DNA of 64,000 nt from the NCBI RefSeq assembly GCF_006438925.1, contig NZ_RCZA01000008.1:1126-65125 (forward strand), written 5' to 3'. Positions 35,921-42,811 of the stretch are shown here, in pieces; positions within the stretch are counted from its first letter, which is position 1; each line of letters begins with the position of its first letter. A model generated the notes under the pieces. The model had not been told where the DNA came from. It made no database searches and saw only the letters and a list, made by a program, of their open reading frames with translations. A program made the translations under genes and the position numbers. This stretch comes from Pseudomonas mandelii (GTDB taxonomy: Bacteria; Pseudomonadota; Gammaproteobacteria; Pseudomonadales; Pseudomonadaceae).

Positions 35921-36702
35921 ACCGACCGGCGTTTTCCCGCTTGCCGGTGGCCGTGGATTTGCCGCTGCTGTTGCAGGCGTTGGCCGCCGTTGACGAGGAC
36001 AGGTGGCAGGGGCATTTCAACAACGCTTATTACGCTGGCGACTGGAGCGGTGTCGCGCTGATTTCGGCGGCGGATGCGTTGACTGAACTGGCGCCGGGTC
36101 GCGGTCAACCGCTCTTGCGCGCACCCTGGTTGCGGGATGTCCGATGGCAGCAAGGCTTGCGCGATCTGCCGCTGGACATCGTCAGCGCGCGCTTGTTGCG
36201 GCTGGGTCCGGGTGGGCAGATTCACGAACATCGCGACTACGACCTTGGCGGGCCAGACGCTGATCTGCGTCTGCACATCCCGCTGGTCAGCGCGCCTCAA
36301 GTGGACTTTCTGCTGGACGGCCAGCGCATGCCGATGGCTGTCGGTGAATGCTGGTTTCTCGACCTGTCGCGGCCGCATCGTGTGGACAATCGTGATACTC
36401 GGGCGCGCATTCATCTGGTGCTTGATTGTCGGCCCGACGCCTGGCTGGAGCAGGCGATTATCGACGGCGAATTGACCACGCCAAATCCCGATGTTTTTCA
36501 CGGATGCCTTGCGCAGTTCAGGGCACTGGTAGAGAGCGATCCGCCGCTGTGCAAAACCTTGCAGGCGTTGCAGGACAGCGAAGCTTTTATCACCCGAGCC
36601 CTGGAATTGGCGGCTGCGCGAGGCCTGCCGCTCTCCCGCGAAGAACTGCGCGCAGCCATGCGCGACGGCCGCCGACAATGGAACAAACAATGGAAGGCAT
36701 GA
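35917..36702 (+). CDS. Aspartyl/asparaginyl beta-hydroxylase-like protein
   Basis: 261 residues, starting in the upstream stop codon (ATGA). The cupin-like core shows RLGPGGQIHEHRDYD with His105-x-Asp107 and a distal His154 in SRPHRVDN, fitting the Fe(II) site of the AspH family, and RLHIPLV. About 90 further residues form a helical C-terminal extension of unknown role. Such enzymes hydroxylate Asp or Asn side chains using 2-oxoglutarate. Coupled to APS kinase before and a sulfotransferase after, so it may create or act beside the sulfated group. Substrate unknown. Confidence 0.83.
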   Translation: MNRPAFSRLPVAVDLPLLLQALAAVDEDRWQGHFNNAYYAGDWSGVALISAADALTELAPGRGQPLLRAPWLRDVRWQQGLRDLPLDIVSARLLRLGPGGQIHEHRDYDLGGPDADLRLHIPLVSAPQVDFLLDGQRMPMAVGECWFLDLSRPHRVDNRDTRARIHLVLDCRPDAWLEQAIIDGELTTPNPDVFHGCLAQFRALVESDPPLCKTLQALQDSEAFITRALELAAARGLPLSREELRAAMRDGRRQWNKQWKA

Positions 36703-37658
36703 GCCTCGAAGGCTGGTTGCCGATCCGGGCCTGGCAAGAGGCCGGGCAATGGCGCGTCGACTGGTGCTGGTTCGGTGACACCCCGCTGCATCAGCCGTTT
36801 TTTCGCGATGCCGTGGAAGCGGCGCTGCGATTGCCGTTCAATCAGGCGTTTCGCCGGGAAACGCCTTTATCGACCCTCGTTGACTGGCAAATGTGCAGTC
36901 CCGGTTTGGCCCCGAGTGCGTTCATCTTTCACGCGTCCCGCTGCGGCTCGACCCTCATCAGCCAAATGCTCGCGCAGCTCGATAACCACATCGTGATCAG
37001 CGAAGCACCGCCGCTGGATGCGCTATTGCGCAGCGACTTGCCCGCCGTCGAGCGTCGCGCTGCCATCGAAGGATTGCTGTCCGCCTACGGACAGCGTCGG
37101 CTCGGTGTCGAGCAACGTTTGGTGATCAAACTCGATGCCTGGAACATCGGTGAACTGCCGTTGCTGCGTGAGTGTTTTCCCGATACGCCGTGGCTGTTTC
37201 TTTATCGCGATCCGCTGGAAATTGCCGTTTCACATCTACGCCGTCCGGGCATGCACATGGTGCCGTGGATGATCGGAGCGAGTGTGCTCGATGATGAGTT
37301 GCCGTTTGCTGGCCGAGAGGACTTCATCGCACGGCGGTTGGGGCGGTTGCTGCAAGCAGGGTTGGCGCAATGCCGGGCGTTTGGCGGGTTGGCGGTGAAT
37401 TACAGCGAATTGCCAGATGTCATGGCGGGGCGATTGGCTGAGTTTTTCGGGTTGGATGACGTGCAACGTAAGCAAGTGTTTGCGGCGGTGGGGCAGCATG
37501 CCAAACGGCCTTCAGACGTGTTTGTCGGGGACAGTGACAGCAAGCGCCGCGAAGCCTCGGTGCTGTTGCGTGAGCAGGTAGAGCGTTGGGCGCGAGCGCC
37601 TTATGAAGCGCTTGAAAGAGAGCGTGGCAGTTGCCAGGTCATGTATCGACGGGTCTGA
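36699..37658 (+). CDS. Second sulfotransferase-like protein
   Basis: About 319 residues. A 5'-phosphosulfate loop is seen at about 76-86 (FHASRCGSTLIS) and a 3'-phosphate segment later (LYRDPLEIAVSHLRRPG). It is only distantly like the sulfotransferase at 24977. I chose ATG 36699 because it overlaps the previous stop as ATGA, the habit of this operon; ATG 36690 or 36678 in frame are also possible. Last gene of the run; a REPIN follows. Confidence 0.82.
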   Translation: MSLEGWLPIRAWQEAGQWRVDWCWFGDTPLHQPFFRDAVEAALRLPFNQAFRRETPLSTLVDWQMCSPGLAPSAFIFHASRCGSTLISQMLAQLDNHIVISEAPPLDALLRSDLPAVERRAAIEGLLSAYGQRRLGVEQRLVIKLDAWNIGELPLLRECFPDTPWLFLYRDPLEIAVSHLRRPGMHMVPWMIGASVLDDELPFAGREDFIARRLGRLLQAGLAQCRAFGGLAVNYSELPDVMAGRLAEFFGLDDVQRKQVFAAVGQHAKRPSDVFVGDSDSKRREASVLLREQVERWARAPYEALERERGSCQVMYRRV

Positions 37659-37759
37659 CGCCTTCGCGAGCAGGCTCGCTCCCACATTGGATCTCAGTGG
37701 TACATAGAGGTTGTGTTCACTGAAGATCAACTGTGGGAGCGGGCTTGCTCGCGAAGGCG
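37659..37759. repeat. REPIN, GCGAGCAGGCTCGCTCCCAC type
   Basis: Left arm CGCCTTCGCGAGCAGGCTCG, right arm with GGGAGCGGGCTTGCTCGCGA, imperfectly inverted, right after the second sulfotransferase. Confidence 0.88.
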
Positions 37760-37787
37760 GTGGTCAATTCACCACAAATCTACCCGG

Positions 37788-38171
37788 CTAAACCTTGACT
37801 CGAGCCTGCATGATCTCTGACTCCTCCCAATGATCCAGCGCTCGCTCTACGAGCAACTGCACGCCATCGGCCATGCGGCTGAGCGCCAGGGCGACCGAGC
37901 GCCGTGTCCCGTCCACATCGTCTGCCAGATTGGCAGCGATGGCGCTGATGGACAGCAGGTCCTCGGAGGCGTTGGCCAGAAGGGTTTCGGTGTTGACCTC
38001 GGGGGCGACGGTGAAGAGGTTGCCTTTGCGGTGCCTGGGCGGCTTTTCGGTGGTCGGGGGGAAGTAGTGGGCGAAGGCGCGTTCGGCGGCTTCTTTGAGT
38101 TTTTCGGTTTCGAGTGGATCTTCGGAGTCGATTCCAGAGTTCTCTGGAGGATTGGGCGTTACTTTGAACAT
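37788..38171 (-). CDS. DUF6124 family protein
   Basis: 127 residues starting MFKVTPNPPE, the typical start of this Pseudomonas family (formerly DUF3077). The central part is helical with TLLANASEDLLSISAIAANL and a C-terminal helix LLVERALDHWEE. No membrane span or signal. AGGGA lies 7 bases before the ATG and is part of a 10-base element that can pair with the leader. A longer reading into the leader is rejected. Function unknown. Confidence 0.85.
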   Translation of the reverse strand: MFKVTPNPPENSGIDSEDPLETEKLKEAAERAFAHYFPPTTEKPPRHRKGNLFTVAPEVNTETLLANASEDLLSISAIAANLADDVDGTRRSVALALSRMADGVQLLVERALDHWEESEIMQARVKV

Positions 38172-38400
38172 ATAAAATTCCCTAAACAGTAAGTAGGAAC
38201 CGCCACCGTTCGTTTGCACGCGAATTGGGTGGCGGCCGTGCGCAGGTGTGCAAGACCGGGACTGTTTAGGACACCCAGCAGATCCGAGGATCTCCTGCGC
38301 GCAGCCGCCATAAAGCAGTGAGCCATGGCAATTGCGACCTAAACAGTTTCGTCGGACTTGCACGTCCGTGTCACCGTTTTTTCAGTGACAAGGCCAGACT
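38172..38400 (-). promoter_or_regulatory. Structured, switch-like 5' leader of the DUF6124 gene
   Basis: On the minus strand ACTGTTTAGG occurs at 38347-38338, its exact complement CCTAAACAGT at 38270-38261, and ACTGTTTAGG again at 38190-38181. The last copy contains part of the Shine-Dalgarno AGGGA. The middle element can pair with either outer copy but not both. Further hairpins: 38200-38207 with 38228-38235 (8 bp), 38281-38292, 38358-38371 and 38376-38395. No promoter could be fixed. The rest of the gap to 38498 shows nothing. Confidence 0.6.
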
Positions 38401-38498
38401 AGACCTGGGTTCGGACCGGAACAAGTTCACCAACACCGCTACAACTTGAAGGAAATCTCCGACGCGGTTACCGGACGTTGGTGTCTGTGGGGAAGGTC

Positions 38499-38575
38499 AA
38501 AAGATCGCAGCCTTCGGCAGCTCCTACAGGTGTACGCCGCGCCCCTGTAGGAGCTGCCGAAGGCTGCGATCTTTT
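38499..38575. repeat. REP pair, AAAGATCGCAGCCTTCGGCA type
   Basis: Same family as the copy at 22012: AAAGATCGCAGCCTTCGGCA plus AGCTCCTACAGG and its complement. The right arm touches the slipin stop codon (38575-38577). Confidence 0.88.
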
Positions 38576-39333
38576 CAAGGTTTTGACGACAAATCCGCCA
38601 TCCCTTTGAGCAACTCGATCGGCAACGGAAAGACAATGGTCGAACTCTTGTCCCCGGCAATCGAACTCAATGTCTGCATATACCGCAGCTGCATGGCCCC
38701 AGGCTGACGCCCGAGCATTTCGGCGGCCTGCATGAGCTTTTCCGAGGCCTGCAATTCGCCTTCGGCGTGAATTACCTTCGCCCGGCGTTCCCGTTCGGCT
38801 TCGGCCTGTTTGGCGATGGCGCGGATCATCGATTCGTTGAGGTCCACGTGCTTGATCTCGACGTTGGCGACCTTGATGCCCCAGGCGTCGGTCTGGGCGT
38901 CGAGCACTTGCTGGATGTCGATGTTCAACCGCTCCCGTTCGGCCAGCAGTTCATCGAGTTCGTGTTTACCGAGCACTGCCCGCAACGTGGTCTGAGCCAA
39001 TTGGCTGGTGGCCATGAGAAAGTCTTCGACCTGAATAATCGCTTTCTGCGGATCGAGGACGCGGAAATACAGCACAGCGTTGACCTTGACCGAGACGTTG
39101 TCGCGGGTGATCACGTCTTGTGGCGGCACGTCGAGGACCACGGTACGCAAGTCGACGCGAACCATTTGCTGCACCACCGGAATCAGCAGGATCAGGCCAG
39201 GGCCTTTGACCTGCCAGAAGCGCCCGAGCTGAAAGACCACCCCGCGCTCGTATTCGCGCAGGATGCGGAAGGTCGACCCCGCCAGTGCAATCACCAGTAA
39301 CAGCAGCGCGGCAAAACCCAGTTGCAGGCCCAT
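38575..39333 (-). CDS. Slipin / stomatin-like SPFH-domain membrane protein
   Basis: 252 residues. One N-terminal membrane span (about 3-22, LQLGFAALLLLVIALAGST), then the SPFH domain with REYERGVVFQLGR, PVVQQMVRVDLR and VPPQDVITRDNVSV, and a helical part (KHVDLNESMIRAIAKQAEAE). Bacterial slipins form membrane microdomain scaffolds and are nearly always encoded with NfeD, as here (2-base gap after the NfeD stop). The pair is a standard operon on the minus strand. Confidence 0.93.
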   Translation of the reverse strand: MGLQLGFAALLLLVIALAGSTFRILREYERGVVFQLGRFWQVKGPGLILLIPVVQQMVRVDLRTVVLDVPPQDVITRDNVSVKVNAVLYFRVLDPQKAIIQVEDFLMATSQLAQTTLRAVLGKHELDELLAERERLNIDIQQVLDAQTDAWGIKVANVEIKHVDLNESMIRAIAKQAEAERERRAKVIHAEGELQASEKLMQAAEMLGRQPGAMQLRYMQTLSSIAGDKSSTIVFPLPIELLKGMADLSSKP

Positions 39334-39335
39334 GG

Positions 39336-39869
39336 TTATTCTCCACCCGGCGCCGCGTCAGCCGCGGCCACTTGCAGCAATAATCCCTTGCGTGCCACCA
39401 CCCGGACCTGTTGCCCGGGTCGCAGTGGCGTGGCGCTGAGTACTTGCCACTGTTCTCCTTGCAGGTGCACCCAGCCGTTACAGGCGTTGCCGGCTTGTAA
39501 CGACATCACCGGGGTCACGCTGCCAATGAGTTCGGCATCACCACTGACGTTGTGGCGCGGTCGGGTTTTCAGGGCACGGATCAGCAGGAAGATCAGCAGC
39601 AGGGCACTGACAAGTCCCAGGCCGATCATCAATGGAACCGGCACCTCGGTGTTGGTCAGAATCACCGCACCGATCACGAACATCACAATGCCGCCCAGGC
39701 CAATCACGCCGTAATTGGGCAGGGCCGCCTCGGCGATCAGAAACGCGATGCCGAACGTGATCAGCCAGATCCCGACGGGGTTGGGCACCAGCAGGACGAC
39801 GGTGTCCGCCGCGAATACAGATCCGCTCAAGGCCAACAGCAGCGCAACCGCACAACAACGAATGTTCAC
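39336..39869 (-). CDS. NfeD-like membrane protein (short form)
   Basis: 177 residues. Signal peptide from GTG 39869 (MNIRCCAVALLLALSGSVFA), with GGAGG 6 bases upstream; ATG 39890 is an alternative. Then three membrane spans (VGIWLITFGIAFLIAEAAL, GLGGIVMFVIGAVILT, GLGLVSALLLIFLLIRA) and a C-terminal OB-fold domain (GSVTPVMSLQAG to QVRVVARKGLLLQV). It lacks the ClpP-like protease domain of long NfeD proteins. Partner of the slipin encoded downstream. Confidence 0.9.
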   Translation of the reverse strand: MNIRCCAVALLLALSGSVFAADTVVLLVPNPVGIWLITFGIAFLIAEAALPNYGVIGLGGIVMFVIGAVILTNTEVPVPLMIGLGLVSALLLIFLLIRALKTRPRHNVSGDAELIGSVTPVMSLQAGNACNGWVHLQGEQWQVLSATPLRPGQQVRVVARKGLLLQVAAADAAPGGE

Positions 39870-40068
39870 GTGACCCTCCGGGAGAGTCATTGATGGTTCT
39901 TTATACAGTCTAGCTGAGCTCTTGATTGTACGAATTTTGATCAGTTGTTGACCGTGTTCCGGCGGGCAGATTTCCCGCGCGATTGCGCCAGCGGGCCTAG
40001 ACTTTTTAGTGGAGAGAAAAAGTTTAACCATCGTCCGCGAACAGTTGTTGCGGACACCGAGGTGCATC

Positions 40069-40530
40069 ATGCGTATGGCAAGAACAGTGCAGGACAGCCT
40101 GAATAAGGCTCACTGCGAATTTGACGTCGTCACCCATCCGCACTCGGCCAGCAGCCTTGAAACGGCACGGGTCGCAGGCATTCCTGCCGAACGGGTGGCC
40201 AAATCGGTGATCCTCGACGACCACCACGGCCATTACCTGATGGCTGTGCTGCCAGCGAGCCGTCACCTGGACCTGAGCAAAGTACGCGGCAGTAGCGAAT
40301 GGCAGATCACCCGGGAAAGCACCCTGGCGCATCTGTTCCAGGATTGCGAACGCGGAGCGGTGCCTGCGTTGGGCGAATCCTATGGTCTGGACATGGTCAT
40401 CGACCCGCTGCTGACCCGGCAAAAAGACATCTACCTGGAGGCTGGTAACCACAACAACCTGGTGCACATGAGCGTGCCGGAATATCTGAAAATGGTGCCG
40501 CATGCTGAAGTGTGCGAGTTGAGTCAGTAG
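40069..40530 (+). CDS. YbaK/EbsC-type aminoacyl-tRNA deacylase-like protein
   Basis: 153 residues. The YbaK fold is indicated by SLETARVAGIPAERVAKSVIL, YLMAVLPASRHLDLSKVRG and a late LLTRQKDIYLEAGNHNNLVH segment. The family removes wrongly attached amino acids from tRNA. Start ATG 40069 with GAGGTG upstream; a longer in-frame start at 40009 lacks a good ribosome site. Monocistronic, with a REPIN downstream. Confidence 0.87.
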   Translation: MRMARTVQDSLNKAHCEFDVVTHPHSASSLETARVAGIPAERVAKSVILDDHHGHYLMAVLPASRHLDLSKVRGSSEWQITRESTLAHLFQDCERGAVPALGESYGLDMVIDPLLTRQKDIYLEAGNHNNLVHMSVPEYLKMVPHAEVCELSQ

Positions 40531-40552
40531 TATTTGCGGCGCCAGTAACACC

Positions 40553-40620
40553 GCCATCGCGAGCAAGCTCGCTCCCACAGTTGAGCGCGATTCCATGTGG
40601 GAGCGAGCCTGCTCGCGATT
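40553..40620. repeat. REPIN, short-loop copy
   Basis: CCATCGCGAGCAAGCTCGCT and its partner GGGAGCGAGCCTGCTCGCGA, inverted with about a 15-base loop, between the deacylase and DUF2789 genes. Confidence 0.88.
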
Positions 40621-40668
40621 GACTGCGCAGCAGTCACCCAATCATTTGCCATGAAAAAGGAGCCCGAC

Positions 40669-40914
40669 ATGGAATCCCCAACCCACAGCCTCCCCTCCCT
40701 GTTCAAACAACTCGGCCTGCCTGACGACGCCGAAAGCATCGACAAATTCATCGCCACCCATTCACCGCTCAAGCCTGAATTGCATTTGGCTGATGCGTTT
40801 TTCTGGAGCGAGAGCCAAGCGGAGCTTCTGCGTGACGAAATTCTGGATGACGCCGATTGGGCGGAGGTGGTGGATCAGTTGGATGTGCTGCTGCGGAAGG
40901 GGCGGGGGGTGTAA
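40669..40914 (+). CDS. DUF2789 family protein
   Basis: 81 residues, starting MESPTHSLPSLFKQLGLP as in the family, with LADAFFWSESQAELLRDEIL and DDADWAEVVDQLDVLL. GGAG lies 6 bases before ATG 40669. Soluble, acidic, unknown function. The last about 40 bases and following spacer are repeated in diverged form near 41673. Confidence 0.87.
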   Translation: MESPTHSLPSLFKQLGLPDDAESIDKFIATHSPLKPELHLADAFFWSESQAELLRDEILDDADWAEVVDQLDVLLRKGRGV

Positions 40915-40953
40915 AAAAATCTGAGTGAAAATGGCGAAATGTAAAAAAAACTG
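40875..40953 (+). repeat. Direct repeat, copy 1 (end of DUF2789 gene and spacer)
   Basis: TCAGTTGGATGTGCTG followed by a G-rich run, TGTAAAAAAATCTG, GTGAAA and GGCGAAAT. Copy 2 is at 41673-41746, matching over about 75 bases with small differences. Confidence 0.75.
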
Positions 40954-41031
40954 GTGAGTGGTAAAAAAATCTGGATGGAAGTCCAATTTCAGGATTTTTT
41001 CTAGGTTGCTCATAAAGTCTAAATAGACCAG

Positions 41032-41059
41032 AATTACGACCTGAATTGAGGTCTTAATT
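41032..41059 (+). promoter_or_regulatory. Palindromic operator before the toxin-antitoxin genes
   Basis: AATTACGACCT and AGGTCTTAATT are near-perfect inverted arms around GAATTG, directly before the antitoxin ATG. Such sites are where RelB/Phd-type antitoxins repress their own promoter; binding here is inferred. Confidence 0.6.
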
Positions 41060-41305
41060 ATGCAAAATGTTCTGGCCGACATGGCTGTCAGTGTGTCTGA
41101 GTTGAAGAAAAACCCATCAGCGGTCTTGAGTGGCGCCCATGGTGGGCCTGTCGCGGTGCTGAATCACAATCGAGTGATGGGCTACATGGTCCCGGCCGAT
41201 GTTTTCGAGGCCATGATGGAGCGGCTCGATGACCTTGAGTTGGCGGAAATTGTTCGCTCACGCAGGCATGAAACGCCGATCCCGGTAAATCTGGATGACC
41301 TATAA
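41060..41305 (+). CDS. Antitoxin of the RelB/StbD (Phd/YefM-like) type
   Basis: 81 residues. MAVSVSELKKNPSAVL and GGPVAVLNHNRVMGYMVPAD are the standard N-terminal DNA-binding fold of this group, with an acidic toxin-binding tail. It overlaps the toxin gene by 11 bases. It neutralises the toxin and represses the pair, probably through the palindrome just upstream. Confidence 0.9.
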   Translation: MQNVLADMAVSVSELKKNPSAVLSGAHGGPVAVLNHNRVMGYMVPADVFEAMMERLDDLELAEIVRSRRHETPIPVNLDDL

Positions 41306-41576
41306 GCTCGAATTCCTGCCGTCTGCACGCAAGGAGTGGGACAAACTGGGTCATACATTGTGCGAGCAATTCAAAAAGAAACTGGCAGAGCGACTTGAGC
41401 TCCCGCGAGTGCCCTCAGATTCACTACATGGAATGCCTGACTGCTACAAAATCAAGCTGCGGTCATCGGGGTACAGGTTGGTGTACGAGGTTATTGATGA
41501 GCGTGTAGTCGTTTCCGTGGTGGCAGTGGGTAAGCGTGAGCGAAGCGCTGTTTATGATCGAGCCAAGAAACGCTGA
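41295..41576 (+). CDS. Toxin of the RelE/ParE (StbE) type
   Basis: 93 residues: YKLEFLPSARKEWDKLG at the start, then LHGMPDCYKIKLRSSGYRLV and VVSVVAVGKRERSAVYDRA, the RelE-superfamily core with Arg residues typical of ribosome-dependent mRNA cleavage. Paired with the antitoxin before it. The module sits between two copies of a duplicated segment, so it was probably acquired. Confidence 0.9.
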   Translation: MTYKLEFLPSARKEWDKLGHTLCEQFKKKLAERLELPRVPSDSLHGMPDCYKIKLRSSGYRLVYEVIDERVVVSVVAVGKRERSAVYDRAKKR

Positions 41577-41672
41577 TAGCCCTCGACCTTTCTTATTCTG
41601 CCGCCAGCGTCTGCCTTGCGGCATATTCAGTTCGATCTCCCACCGTCTGCCTTCCCCGTTCAAATAACGGGG

Positions 41673-41746
41673 TCAGTTGGATGTGCTGATGAGGAAAGGG
41701 TGGGGTGTAAAAATCTGGGTGAAATGGCTGAAATATGCAAAAAACT
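41673..41746 (+). repeat. Direct repeat, copy 2 (diverged)
   Basis: Second copy of the segment at 40875-40953: TCAGTTGGATGTGCTGATG, then GGGGTGTAAAAATCTGGGTG and GAAATGGCTGAAAT. A short hairpin CCCCGTT-CAAAT-AACGGGG (41654-41672) lies directly before it. The two copies bracket the toxin-antitoxin pair. Confidence 0.72.
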
Positions 41747-41758
41747 TAGAAGTGTTGA

Positions 41759-42250
41759 AGAAATCTGGCCTTTAATCGCGTTTGTGAACTTTTTGTGTGG
41801 ACGCGCACCAATGCCATTGGTTGGATACGTCACGAAGAGGCGAATTACCTGGAAGCGCTGAAGGACTTCTCAAAACCTGCTCGTGATTTTTGGAATGTCA
41901 CTTGGCTGGACGCTGATCAGATGGTTTTCGAGTTCATCGGCCACCCGTCCATTTATCGCTTCTGGGACGCCACCCCCTGCGTCGAATTCACATTGCAGAT
42001 GGCGCGACGTGCGCTGGAAATCGAACTGCGTGAGGAAACTGAGTTTCTGGACCGTTACGACCGTGTAGTCAAAGCGGTAAATCAGCGTTTCGATGTGCGG
42101 GGCAGTGACCTGTCGAAGCTGGTGATGATGTGCCTGGACAACGACGGCAAGGTCTCGAAGCACCGACGCAAGCAGTTTCAGTACAGCGTGCCGGAGGAGG
42201 TTTTAGATTTTATTGAGGGAGAAGCGGGAAGATTGTTGAGTGATGTCTAA
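41759..42250 (+). pseudogene. 5'-truncated Fic-family gene (C-terminal remnant)
   Basis: The frame encodes about 160 residues matching only the C-terminal part of large Fic proteins: YLEALKDFSKPARDFWNVTW, SIYRFWDATPCVEFTLQMAR, FLDRYDRVVKAVNQRFDVRG and SKLVMMCLDNDGKVSKHRRK. The Fic catalytic motif HxFxDGNGR is absent, as are the first several hundred residues. A GTG at 41795 gives a 151-residue open frame, but there is no good ribosome site and reading continues back to a stop at 41756. It directly follows the duplicated segment, so the insertion or recombination event probably removed the front of the gene. Confidence 0.75.
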
Positions 42251-42324
42251 GGGGGCAAGCATTCGTCTGATAATTGAATTGTTTCAAAACTTGACCAACT
42301 TTCCCCTCCAATGCCATATTGATA

Positions 42325-42338
42325 GTTAGCAAACTAAC
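42325..42338 (+). promoter_or_regulatory. Palindrome upstream of MarR gene
   Basis: GTTAG-CAAA-CTAAC, a perfect 5-base inverted repeat just before the MarR start; a likely operator for autoregulation of the efflux operon. Confidence 0.45.
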
Positions 42339-42343
42339 AGTGT

Positions 42344-42811
42344 GTGTTTCCCCTCGTGCCGAAAAACCTCGACGCTCTCCAGATGAACATCAGCAGCTCC
42401 ATGGTGGTGGCCGCCAGGCATTGGCGGAAGATCTGCCAGACCACGCTGGTGAACTATGGAATCTCCGAAGCCTGCGCCGTTCCGTTGTTGATGATCGGGC
42501 GTTTGGGCGAGGGTGTGCGGCAGGTGACGGTGGCGCAGGCGGCCGGGATGGAGAGCCCGTCCCTGGTGCGCTTGCTGGATCAGCTGTGTCATGCCGGCTA
42601 CGTCTGCCGTACCGAAGACGCCCATGACCGGCGCGCCAAATGCCTGAGCCTGACCGAGACCGGTCGTGAGTTGGTGCAAGCCGTCGAAGTCGAGCTGGTG
42701 CGTTTGCGCCATGAAGTGCTCGAAGGGATCGATCAGAGTGATCTGGAAGCGGCATTGCGGGTGCTGAAGGCTTTTGAATCGGCCAATCACCTGCCGGTGA
42801 TCTACCCTTGA
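42344..42811 (+). CDS. MarR-family transcriptional regulator
   Basis: 155 residues from GTG 42344 (GTG 42356 also possible). Winged helix: VTVAQAAGMESPSLVRLLDQ then RTEDAHDRRAKCLSLTETG, the usual MarR wing with D-x-R-R. Next gene starts in its stop codon (TTGA at 42808), so it is the first gene of the AaeB-like efflux operon and probably its repressor, lifted by an aromatic acid or similar ligand. Confidence 0.92.
   Translation: MFPLVPKNLDALQMNISSSMVVAARHWRKICQTTLVNYGISEACAVPLLMIGRLGEGVRQVTVAQAAGMESPSLVRLLDQLCHAGYVCRTEDAHDRRAKCLSLTETGRELVQAVEVELVRLRHEVLEGIDQSDLEAALRVLKAFESANHLPVIYP

Noticed and set aside
36426..36698. Longer N-terminus for the second sulfotransferase
   Set aside because: The extra part overlaps the hydroxylase gene out of frame; the ATGA start fits the operon.
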